This document shows, piece after piece, positions 24,624 to 31,215 of a stretch of DNA of 64,000 bases. The stretch lies in contig CAXULW010000001.1 in the NCBI GenBank assembly GCA_964252015.1, positions 62,001 to 126,000 on the forward strand, given 5' to 3'. The translations under genes were made by a program, and so were the position numbers. Within the stretch, counting starts at the first letter, position 1, and every line of letters begins with the position of its first letter. A model generated the notes under the pieces. It saw nothing but the letters and a program-made list of their open reading frames with translations. It was not told the origin of the DNA and did not search any database. The stretch comes from CAXSBR01 sp964252015 (lineage in GTDB: Bacteria; Actinomycetota; Actinomycetes; Mycobacteriales; Jatrophihabitantaceae).

Positions 24624-26080
24624 AGAAAGCCGATGAGCCGAAAGCCGATGTCCCGATGACCTACCTGGCCTGCGATCCGAATGAGCTGCGCACGCTGTTC
24701 CTGTTCGAGAAGCTTTCCGACGACCAACTCACCTGGCTGTGCCGCGAAGGCCACGTCGAGCTGATGGAACCCGGCTGGGTCTACCGGGAAGGCGATGCCG
24801 CGAGCTGTTTCTTCGTTCTCATCGAGGGTGACCTGGTGCTCTCCCGTCTGGTCGGTGCCGATGACGTGGAGCTCACCCGGACCAGCCAGCGCGGGGTTTA
24901 CGGCGGGGCGTTCCAGTCCTACCTGGGCGACCGGATCCGGCAGGTGTACCTCAACTCGATGCGCGTCACGACCCCGTCGCGGTTCTTCGTGCTCGACGCG
25001 GAGAAGTTCACCCAGCTGATGAACGAATGGTTCCCGATGGCGTTGCACATGTTGGAAGGACTGTTCTTCGGCAACCAGAACATCCAGCAGGCCACGGCCC
25101 AACGGGAACGGCTGCTCGCGCTCGGTTCGTTGTCGGCCGGGCTCACCCACGAGTTGAACAACCCGGCTGCCGCCGCGGTGCGCGCCACGGCGGCGCTGCG
25201 AGGGCGGGTGGCCGGCATGCGTCACAAGCTGGCGTTGATCTCCTCGGGGGACCTCGACCGGGCCACGCTCACCGCGTTGGTGGCGCTGCAGGAAGACGCG
25301 GTCGAGCACGTGGCCAAGGCGCCGACGCTGTCGCCGATGGAGACCTCGGACCGCGAGGAGGCGATCGGCGACTGGCTGACCGGGCACGGCGTCGCCGACG
25401 GGTGGGATCTGGCTCCGACGTTCGTCCAGGCCGGGCTGGAGGAGGATTTCCTCGAGCACGTGGCCATGGCCACCGGAGACCGCGCCCGGCTCGAAGGGGC
25501 CGTGCGGTGGATCAACTACAGCGTCGAGACCGAGCTGCTGATGGACGAGATCCACGACGCCACGACGCGGATATCGACCCTGGTCGGCGCGGCCAAGCAG
25601 TACTCGCAGATGGACCGGGCCCCGTTCCAGGTGATCGACATCCACGAGCTGCTCAAGAGCACGTTGCTGATGATGAGCGGCAAGCTGCGCGACATCCACG
25701 TCGTCAAGGACTTCGACCGGACGTTGCCGCCGGTGCCGGTCTACGCCGCCGAGCTGAACCAGGTCTGGACCAACCTGATCGACAACGCCGTCGGCGCCAT
25801 GCCGGACGGGGGATCGCTCACCATTCGCACCGCGCGCGAAGGTGACCGGGTGCTGATCGAGATCGGCGACACCGGCACTGGCATCGCGCCCGAGGTGCAG
25901 AAACGCATCTTCGAGCCGTTCTTCACCACCAAGCCGATGGGAGAGGGCACCGGGCTCGGTTTGGACATCGCTTGGCGCATCGTCGTCAACAAGCACCACG
26001 GCGACCTGCGCGTCGAGTCCGTGCCCGGTGACACCCGGTTCCAGATCCGACTGCCACTCAGCGTTCCGGAGCGTTCCTGA
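24620..26080 (+). CDS. Cyclic-nucleotide-binding-domain sensor histidine kinase
   Basis: 486 aa. Residues about 20-150 form a cyclic-nucleotide-binding-type beta-roll (LFLFEKLSDDQLTWLCREGHVELMEPGWVYREGDAASCFFVLIEGDLVLSRL), followed by a HisKA-like helix (LGSLSAGLTHELNNPAAAAVRA, His about residue 180), an extended helical region, and an HATPase domain with N-box NLIDNAVGAMPDGG, IGDTGTGIA and FFTTKPMGEGTGLGLDIAWRI. No membrane helices, so cytoplasmic. It probably phosphorylates the receiver domain of the fused reductase encoded just before it. TTG 24620 overlaps the upstream stop; ATG 24656 is the alternative start. Its 3' end overlaps the convergent nucleotidyltransferase by 23 nt. Confidence 0.88.
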   Translation: MKKADEPKADVPMTYLACDPNELRTLFLFEKLSDDQLTWLCREGHVELMEPGWVYREGDAASCFFVLIEGDLVLSRLVGADDVELTRTSQRGVYGGAFQSYLGDRIRQVYLNSMRVTTPSRFFVLDAEKFTQLMNEWFPMALHMLEGLFFGNQNIQQATAQRERLLALGSLSAGLTHELNNPAAAAVRATAALRGRVAGMRHKLALISSGDLDRATLTALVALQEDAVEHVAKAPTLSPMETSDREEAIGDWLTGHGVADGWDLAPTFVQAGLEEDFLEHVAMATGDRARLEGAVRWINYSVETELLMDEIHDATTRISTLVGAAKQYSQMDRAPFQVIDIHELLKSTLLMMSGKLRDIHVVKDFDRTLPPVPVYAAELNQVWTNLIDNAVGAMPDGGSLTIRTAREGDRVLIEIGDTGTGIAPEVQKRIFEPFFTTKPMGEGTGLGLDIAWRIVVNKHHGDLRVESVPGDTRFQIRLPLSVPERS

Positions 26081-26768
26081 GCCGTGAGGTGTCTCGTCTC
26101 GACCGCCAGGCCTGCACATCGCCGGGGCGGTCGAGGTCAGCCGGGTCGCCGCTGACATCGATGTCGTCAACCAGGTCGGCGTTTGCCCCCAGGTAGCGCC
26201 GGGCGCCTTCGTCGGGGCCGGCCAGCTCCGCGGCCGCCTGCCAGCGCGCCGCGGCCATCACGATCGGATGCCCGCGGTGACCCCCAAAGCTGGCTACCGC
26301 GATCCGGTCGGGTTCGGCGCGCCAGCTGGTGATGACGGCCGCGACCGCGTCCGCTTCGATCCCCGGCGTGTCCACGAGCAGGACGGCGGCAGCGTCGCCG
26401 CCCGCGGCAGCCAGGCCGAGCACGAGCGACGAGCGCATTCCCCGATCGGGGTCGGGGTTGACGACGGCCCGCGCCTGCTCGACCGCAGCGGTGTCCCTGC
26501 GAACGACGACGACGACCTCGTCGCACCCGCCCTGAGCCATGGCTTCGACGGCGCGGTCCACCAGGCGCCGACCGTCCACCACGAGGTCGGCCTTGGGGGT
26601 CCCCATCCGGCGCCCGGCCCCGGCGGCCAGCACCACCCCGCTCACGACGGCGCCACTCACCACCGCGCCACTCACCACCGCGCCACTCACCACCGCGCCA
26701 CTCACCACCGCCTCACGGTCGCGACCGTAGCCCATCGCCTCGGTTACGGTGGCAAACGGGGCGAACAT
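26058..26768 (-). CDS. MobA/CoxI-like nucleotidyltransferase
   Basis: 236 aa in the longest form. NTP-transferase fold: VVLAAGAGRRMGTPKADLVVDGRRLVDR (nucleotide-binding LxAGxGxRMGxxK), VVNPDPDRGMRSSLVLGL, AVLLVDTPGIEADAV and FGGHRGHPIVM. It resembles MocA/CoxI-type enzymes that add CMP or GMP to molybdopterin, but no molybdoenzyme lies nearby. The N-terminus carries four VVSGA repeats from a 15-bp tandem repeat; the real start may be GTG 26645, just before the core fold (213 nt shorter region not needed). Confidence 0.78.
   Translation of the reverse strand: MFAPFATVTEAMGYGRDREAVVSGAVVSGAVVSGAVVSGAVVSGVVLAAGAGRRMGTPKADLVVDGRRLVDRAVEAMAQGGCDEVVVVVRRDTAAVEQARAVVNPDPDRGMRSSLVLGLAAAGGDAAAVLLVDTPGIEADAVAAVITSWRAEPDRIAVASFGGHRGHPIVMAAARWQAAAELAGPDEGARRYLGANADLVDDIDVSGDPADLDRPGDVQAWRSRRDTSRLRNAPER
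26651..26712. repeat. 15-bp tandem repeat at the nucleotidyltransferase start
   Basis: About four copies of the plus-strand unit ACTCACCACCGCGCC. On the minus strand each unit contains a GTG and codes VVSGA, so the repeat offers several in-frame start codons to the gene and does not change its frame when copy number varies. Confidence 0.88.
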
Positions 26769-26797
26769 CGCGCCGGGTCCAAATAATTCGCTCAGGC

Positions 26798-26816
26798 GGT
26801 GAACCGTTGGTGAACC
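26798..26816 (+). promoter_or_regulatory. Direct repeat GGTGAACC upstream of the sigma gene
   Basis: Two GGTGAACC copies 11 bp apart (26798-26805 and 26809-26816) lie 34-52 nt before the sigma-factor start. One-helical-turn spacing suggests a protein-binding site or an ECF-type -35 element; this is not resolved. Confidence 0.35.
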
Positions 26817-26849
26817 AGGTTCCGAACACCTCCCGTGAAGACCCTCGTC

Positions 26850-27497
26850 ATGTCAGCAACTGAGGTCAACGGACGGCCCGCGGCCGACCGCTCCGACATG
26901 CAGCTGGCCGAGGCCCTCGTCGGCGGCGACGCCGACGCGCTGAGCGAGGTATACGACCGTTTTCACCGCGCCGTGCACGCCGTGGCCTTCCGGGTGGCCA
27001 CCGATCGTAACCACGCTGAGGACGTCGTCCAGGAAGTCTTCGTGGCCCTGTGGAAACGGCCCGACGCGTACAACCCGGCCCGCGGGAGCCTCGGTACCTG
27101 GCTCATGTCCGCCGCCCACCACAAGGCGGTCGATCTGGTTCGGCGCGAGCAGTCGCTACGGCGCCGGCGCGATCTGGTCGCCGTCGATGTCGCCCAGGAA
27201 CTGCGCGAGGAGCACCTGGCCGAGCCGGTCGAGGAGCAGGCCACCGAACGATGGCAGGCCGAGCGCGTCCGCCGGGCGCTTTCCGATCTGCCCGAGGGGC
27301 AACGCCAGGCCATGGTGCTGGCCTACTTCGGTGGTTACACGCAGCGCGAGGTGGCGGCCGTGATGGGCGTGCCTCTCGGGACGGTCAAGACGCGGATGCT
27401 CGCGGCAATGCGGAAATTGCGTGACGTGTTGGCACCCATGGGCGCCGACCTGCTCGCGCCGGGGGATTTTCGAGGGTTTGAAGGAGGCGGACTGTGA
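26850..27497 (+). CDS. ECF RNA polymerase sigma factor, SigK-like
   Basis: 215 aa from ATG 26850 (GTG 26835 is possible). Region 2: DALSEVYDRFHRAVHAVAFRVATDRNHAEDVVQEVFVALWKRPDAYNPARGSLGTWLMSAAHHKAVDLVRRE, the core -10-recognition helix; region 4: LPEGQRQAMVLAYFGGYTQREVAAVMGVPLGTVKTRM. No SnoaL-type extension. The gene overlaps the anti-sigma gene by 4 nt, the sigK-rskA layout of actinobacteria, where the anti-sigma releases the factor after a signal at the membrane. Confidence 0.92.
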   Translation: MSATEVNGRPAADRSDMQLAEALVGGDADALSEVYDRFHRAVHAVAFRVATDRNHAEDVVQEVFVALWKRPDAYNPARGSLGTWLMSAAHHKAVDLVRREQSLRRRRDLVAVDVAQELREEHLAEPVEEQATERWQAERVRRALSDLPEGQRQAMVLAYFGGYTQREVAAVMGVPLGTVKTRMLAAMRKLRDVLAPMGADLLAPGDFRGFEGGGL

Positions 27498-28483
27498 GCA
27501 GCCGTCCGAACGACGATGGAACGAACGAGCACCGGGCGGCCCACGACGAGTGGGACGAACTGGCCGTCGGGTACGCGCTGACCGCGCTCGAGCCTGAGGA
27601 GATGGAGCGCTTCATCGAGCACCTGGTCGCCTTCTGCCCGAAGTGCCAGCAGGCCGTGGACGACACGGCCAGCGTCGGTGCCGAGCTGGCCGGCGCACTG
27701 CCTTCCCCGGTCGCGCCGCCTGCGGACGGTCTGCGTGACGCCGTGTTGCGGGCCGCGTTCGCCGCCCGCCCAGGCGTGCCGCAGACCACCGCGGACTTCG
27801 ACCGCGTGGAGTCGGTGACCGACATGCCGCGCCGGACGGAGGAGGTCCCCGTCTCCGTTGCGGCGGCCCAGCCCGTGGCGCCACCCGCGCTCGAGTCGAC
27901 CCATTCCGGGTCGCCGTCCACGCCGTTCTCAGCCGCTGGCGCCAGGACGGCTCATGGCTCCGGTGCCCACCGGGTGATCGACCTGTCCGAACGACGCGCC
28001 CGCCGCGTGCCCCCGTCGGCCGGTTGGCTGGTCGCGGCGGCTGCGGCCGTGGTCGCGATAGTCATGTCGATCTCCGCTGTGTCGTCGATGAATTCGCGCA
28101 CGCGTACTGCGGCTGACGTCGCCAGCTACCGTGCTGCCCTGCAGGCCGCCGTATCGACCGCGGGTGAGGTCGTTCCCTTGAAGGACAACTCCGGGGCGGC
28201 TATCGCCACCGTCGTAGCTCATTCGGGTTCCGTGAGCGTGGTCGCGTCGAACATGACGCCCAACTCCAAGTCGACCAGCTACGTGCTGTGGGGGATCAAC
28301 GGCAAGACCAAGGATCCGATCGCGCTCGGTGTGTTCGACGTGGCCAGCACCCACGTCCAGACCAGGCAGGTCGGCGCAGATTCCCGCGGATATTCCGGCT
28401 TCACCTCGTTCGCGGTCAGCCACGAGCCGGGTCACACGCCGCCGACGTCGCCGACGACCATCGTCGCTTCGGGCGCAGCGTGA
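27494..28483 (+). CDS. Zinc anti-sigma factor, RskA family
   Basis: 329 aa. The N-terminal anti-sigma domain (VGYALTALEPEEMERFIEHL) has a zinc-site-like HLVAFCPKC, in which His and the first Cys are four rather than three residues apart. A Pro/Ser-rich linker (about 85-165) leads to one membrane helix (SAGWLVAAAAAVVAIVMSISAVS, about 175-197) and an external RskA C-terminal domain (about 205-325). It holds the ECF sigma factor at the membrane until proteolysis. GTG start overlaps the sigma stop. Confidence 0.9.
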   Translation: MSSRPNDDGTNEHRAAHDEWDELAVGYALTALEPEEMERFIEHLVAFCPKCQQAVDDTASVGAELAGALPSPVAPPADGLRDAVLRAAFAARPGVPQTTADFDRVESVTDMPRRTEEVPVSVAAAQPVAPPALESTHSGSPSTPFSAAGARTAHGSGAHRVIDLSERRARRVPPSAGWLVAAAAAVVAIVMSISAVSSMNSRTRTAADVASYRAALQAAVSTAGEVVPLKDNSGAAIATVVAHSGSVSVVASNMTPNSKSTSYVLWGINGKTKDPIALGVFDVASTHVQTRQVGADSRGYSGFTSFAVSHEPGHTPPTSPTTIVASGAA

Positions 28484-28501
28484 GGCCTGCACCTCTCGGC
28501 G

Positions 28502-28945
28502 TTGGCTAACGTGGAACCGGTGGCCGTCCGATCTGACCGATTCCGCGGAGTGCGAGATCGCGCCAGCCGGCTGCGTCAGTGGGTGATCGCCCGCCCGGGC
28601 GGGCACATCTACTGGCGGGCGATCATCGCGACCGCCGGTGGGGTCGTCGTCCTCGCCGGCCTGATCATGATTCCGTTCCCCGGCCCGGGCTGGCTGGTCG
28701 TCTTTCTCGGCCTGGCCATCTGGGCCACCGAGTTCGCCTGGGCCGAGCGGTTGCTGACCTGGACCAAGCAGAAGGTGGCCGACTCGACCCGGTGGGCAGC
28801 GGCCCAGCCGCTGTGGCTGCGGGCGATCGGCACCGTCGTCGCCCTGGGGTTCACCGCGGGCATCCTCCTCGGCATCGCCGCGTTCCAGGGCTGGTTCGGG
28901 CTGTCTCTGCCGAACCGGTTGGGCGGTTTCGGCCGTGTAGGCTGA
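28502..28945 (+). CDS. TIGR02611-type membrane protein with PGPGW motif
   Basis: 147 aa in the longest form. Two pairs of membrane helices (about 42-85 and 108-135) flank the motif IPFPGPGWLVVFLGLAIWATEFAWAERLL, diagnostic of the actinobacterial PGPGW family. Function unknown. TTG 28502, GTG 28511 and GTG 28520 are all possible starts; no strong ribosome-binding site separates them. Confidence 0.82.
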   Translation: MANVEPVAVRSDRFRGVRDRASRLRQWVIARPGGHIYWRAIIATAGGVVVLAGLIMIPFPGPGWLVVFLGLAIWATEFAWAERLLTWTKQKVADSTRWAAAQPLWLRAIGTVVALGFTAGILLGIAAFQGWFGLSLPNRLGGFGRVG

Positions 28946-28963
28946 CGCGAGCATTTCGGTCCC

Positions 28964-29035
28964 GGGCGATTAGCTCAGCGGGAGAGCACTCGCTTCACAC
29001 GCGAGGGGTCGCAGGTTCGATCCCTGCATCGCCCA
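28964..29035 (+). tRNA. tRNA-Val (CAC)
   Basis: 72 nt. Acceptor stem GGGCGAT/ATCGCCC with discriminator A, D-arm AGCTCAGCGGGAGAGC, anticodon stem CTCGC/GCGAG with loop TTCACAC (anticodon CAC at 28996-28998), and T-arm GCAGGTTCGATCCCTGC. CCA is not fully encoded (ACCC follows). No second copy of its 3' end was found nearby, so there is no evidence of a current att site. Confidence 0.97.
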
Positions 29036-29139
29036 CCCTTTACCTCTGTATTTGCCGGGCTTGACTCCCGAACCGTGTCGCCCGGTGTCGTCGCAGACCT
29101 GATCAAGAAGCTGGCTTGCCTACCGCAGGGGTGGTTGCA

Positions 29140-29274
29140 ATGAGCACGGTGTACACCGTCCACGCGCTGTGGCAACACGGCTGGGAACTGCAGGACGCCG
29201 ACGAGTCCGACGCGGTTGTTCACCTCGTTGTGGACGAACTGAACGCCGCAGAGATGCCGGTGCGGCACCAGTAG
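29140..29274 (+). CDS. Small hypothetical protein (44 aa)
   Basis: ATG 29140, beginning MSTVYTVHALWQHGWELQDA, acidic with no membrane segment. A 22-codon open stretch from GTG 29074 (ADLIKKLACLPQGWLQ) ends in a TGA that overlaps this ATG, so it may be the second gene of a tiny operon or a piece of a broken gene. No family recognised. Confidence 0.35.
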   Translation: MSTVYTVHALWQHGWELQDADESDAVVHLVVDELNAAEMPVRHQ

Positions 29275-29306
29275 CGCACCGACTCCAGCTACGTCACACT
29301 TTGACC

Positions 29307-29603
29307 ATGCTGGTCGGCCTGCTATTGCTACTCGTTGGCGGCGGTCTGCTCGCTCTTGCAGAAGCCCGGGTTGCTGCGGTCAATCCGGGCGCCCGGATCC
29401 CAATGTTCAGGCGCCCGCCAATAAGGCCCAGCAGCCAGTTTTGGCCTGGTGCCGCGGGTATCGGGTGCAGCATCATTGGGGCTCTTCAGATCGCCCACGG
29501 CATGGCGTGGGGAGCGGCCGTGGTCGCGTTGGTGCCGCTGTTGACGGGCCTGCCCGTCGCGCTTCGCCATAACCGCCGGGTAGCAGGTACCCAGATCCGA
29601 TAA
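29307..29603 (+). CDS. Small membrane protein, unknown
   Basis: 98 aa from ATG 29307. Hydrophobic helices at about 2-22 (LVGLLLLLVGGGLLALAEA), 47-62 and 66-84, with a short basic tail (ALRHNRRVAGTQIR). No ribosome-binding site is obvious, and no family was recognised. Support comes from its regular membrane-segment pattern and coding-like third-position GC. Confidence 0.45.
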   Translation: MLVGLLLLLVGGGLLALAEARVAAVNPGARIPMFRRPPIRPSSQFWPGAAGIGCSIIGALQIAHGMAWGAAVVALVPLLTGLPVALRHNRRVAGTQIR

Positions 29604-29636
29604 TCGCAAGCTCGCGATGCCAGCAAAGCCAAGGGC

Positions 29637-29798
29637 ATGGCCACCCCGCAGAAGGACGAGCCAGCCTTCGTCCCGTACGAACTGCTCGGCCCGCCGGCCG
29701 CCGGCGAACTCGGCGGACGCCCGATGTCTGATCCACGGTCGCCCCGGGTGTTTGCCATCAAGTTGACGACATTGCACCTGCCCCGCGCGCCGGAGTAA
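29637..29798 (+). CDS. Small hypothetical protein (53 aa), doubtful
   Basis: MATPQKDEPAFVPYELLGPP at the start, third positions mostly G or C. It could be a real small gene or the tail of a lost larger one, since the frame stays open back to 29604. No domain recognised and the ribosome-binding site is weak. Confidence 0.3.
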   Translation: MATPQKDEPAFVPYELLGPPAAGELGGRPMSDPRSPRVFAIKLTTLHLPRAPE

Positions 29799-29804
29799 CA
29801 GACC

Positions 29805-29954
29805 CTAGAGCCCGAAGTGTGGGTGGGGGTCCAGTTGGCTCACGTCCAGCTGCCGGAGGCCGAGCGCGGTGATGGCGCTCGCCGCCACTCCTACGCCGAC
29901 CAGCGCGAGCTTTACGGCCCGCATCTTGTTCTTCGCTTCGCTGCTGCCTTTCAT
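29805..29954 (-). CDS. Small single-helix membrane or secreted peptide (49 aa)
   Basis: ATG 29954 has AAGGAG five bases upstream. The peptide begins MKGSSEAKNKMRAVK, followed by a hydrophobic helix LALVGVGVAASAITALGL (16-33) and a polar tail QLDVSQLDPHPHF, a layout typical of small membrane-anchored or exported peptides. No family recognised; the strong ribosome-binding site is the main support. Confidence 0.55.
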   Translation of the reverse strand: MKGSSEAKNKMRAVKLALVGVGVAASAITALGLRQLDVSQLDPHPHFGL

Positions 29955-30288
29955 GTCTGCTCCTTCGTCGGGGCCGTCCGTCGCGGCTGCTCAGGACTGC
30001 ACCCTCAGCGTCGGTCGCGAAGCTGTCACCACACCCTCCCGAGACTGGCAATCTGCTGGGTATCGGCCCTCGTCGACGGGGCGTTCGGACGGCCGGGATC
30101 GGCGTTGAGCCAGTGGGTTTAGTCGGCCCAACCGCGTGCGGTAAAGCTTCGCGCACGCCAGTCAGCGGTCGAGTTCGTGCTCCTCGCGTTCGCCACGATG
30201 GGCTTGGGCGAGGCACCCGATCAGGCGCCGGGTGTTGGCCAGTTCAAGGAGTCAGCTGCCCGGGGTCAGAACATCACCCAGAACGTGG
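29955..30288. other. Intergenic region without a supported gene
   Basis: 334 nt between the small peptide gene and whiB. A short minus-strand open stretch near 30170-30255 (LLELANTRRLIGCLAQAHRG) has an in-frame stop directly before it and no start, so it is probably a remnant or chance. No hairpin, repeat or promoter could be supported. Confidence 0.4.
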
Positions 30289-30576
30289 TCAGCCGGCGAG
30301 CTGGATGTTCGCGGTGAGCTCGGTGCGCTCCTGGGGGGTGGTGCCGCCCCAGACGCCGTGCGGTTCAGCGACCGCGAGCGCCCAGTTCAAGCAATTGGTG
30401 ATGACCGGGCAGCCCTGGCAAATGGCCTTGGCCGCAGTCTCCCGGGCCACCTTCCTCGGCCCACGCATGCTGTCGGGCAGAAAGAACGTCTCGGTGTCGA
30501 TGCCACGGCAGGCCGCTCGGGCCTGCCACGTCAGGTCTCCGGTACCCAGATACGTCGGTGCGCTGAGAGTAGTCAT
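30289..30576 (-). CDS. WhiB-family iron-sulfur transcription factor
   Basis: 95 aa from ATG 30576. Four cluster-binding Cys: RAACRG, then AICQGC and VITNC (C-x2-C-x5-C), followed by the GVWGGTTPQER turn and basic tail typical of Wbl proteins. A [4Fe-4S]-dependent, redox or NO-sensing regulator that acts with the primary sigma factor in actinobacteria. Its start overlaps the stop of the upstream 79-aa gene by one base (TGATG), so the two are co-expressed. Confidence 0.93.
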   Translation of the reverse strand: MTTLSAPTYLGTGDLTWQARAACRGIDTETFFLPDSMRGPRKVARETAAKAICQGCPVITNCLNWALAVAEPHGVWGGTTPQERTELTANIQLAG

Positions 30577-30815
30577 CAGAGGTTCAGCCCCTTCGTCGAC
30601 GCCGAGTCCGAAGCGGCAACCGCGGCGAGGTGGGTGGCGATCGCGTCGTGCAGCTTGTCGGCCGCGGCCTTGATCCACACATCGACGTGGGTCTGGTATG
30701 CGTCGTGGAAGGCGCATTCGGCGGCGTAGAGAAGGTCGGCGGCGTCATGCAGCCGGTCCTGGGCCTGGTCACACGCGCTGGCGCGATCAGTGATCGTGGT
30801 GGTGATGACCTTCAT
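30576..30815 (-). CDS. Small helical protein co-transcribed with whiB
   Basis: 79 aa, acidic-to-neutral and mostly helical with alternating Ala/His/Asp (DRLHDAADLLYAAECAFHDAYQTHVDVWIKAAADKLHDAIATHLAAV). No membrane helix. I do not recognise a named domain. Its direct coupling to whiB suggests a role together with that regulator, but this is inference. Confidence 0.7.
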   Translation of the reverse strand: MKVITTTITDRASACDQAQDRLHDAADLLYAAECAFHDAYQTHVDVWIKAAADKLHDAIATHLAAVAASDSASTKGLNL

Positions 30816-30877
30816 GACGATTCTCGATTCCGGTCTTATGCGGCTCCCCGGTCACCTCAATCGTCGGCGTTACAAGA

Positions 30878-31141
30878 TCAACTCACATCGCGACGTTCGG
30901 GTATCTGTCGATACCACGAATCAGGTACGTCGCCGTCGGCCCAACGGCCCGGGGTCAGCTGGCGTAGGCGGTGCTCGCGCTCGTGCTCCCAGGCATCGAC
31001 CTGGGCACTCAGTTCGTCCGACGCGAGGCGGAACCCGGCCAGCGCGTCCTGGCCGAGCAGGAGGAACGACGGCGGATCCGCAGCCGAGACCCAGCGGCGC
31101 ACCGGCCCTCGTCCGGCGGCGGTGGGGATTGCGTGGAACAT
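30878..31141 (-). pseudogene. C-terminal fragment of a short-chain dehydrogenase (SDR)
   Basis: The open stretch after 31141 contains SFLLLGQDALAGFRLASDEL and AQVDAWEHE, which matches the last helices of SDR-family oxidoreductases (LLLGxDAv...l...ldaWe). The Rossmann fold, GxxxGxG and YxxxK parts are absent, so only the tail of a former gene remains. It may still be transcribed from the divergent protease promoter region. Confidence 0.6.
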
Positions 31142-31215
31142 GCCCCCATGCGGGCCGGTGGGTGGCGCGGGGATACCGTCCGAGCACACAGTTGGTTGCT
31201 CTCCGGGGGGTAGCA

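Noticed and set aside
26640..26715. CRISPR-like array
   Set aside because: The 15-bp repeats are contiguous without spacers and code a pentapeptide, so it is a coding tandem repeat.
28964..29040. tRNA-Val as a current phage or island attachment site
   Set aside because: No integrase gene and no second copy of the tRNA 3' end was found in the window.
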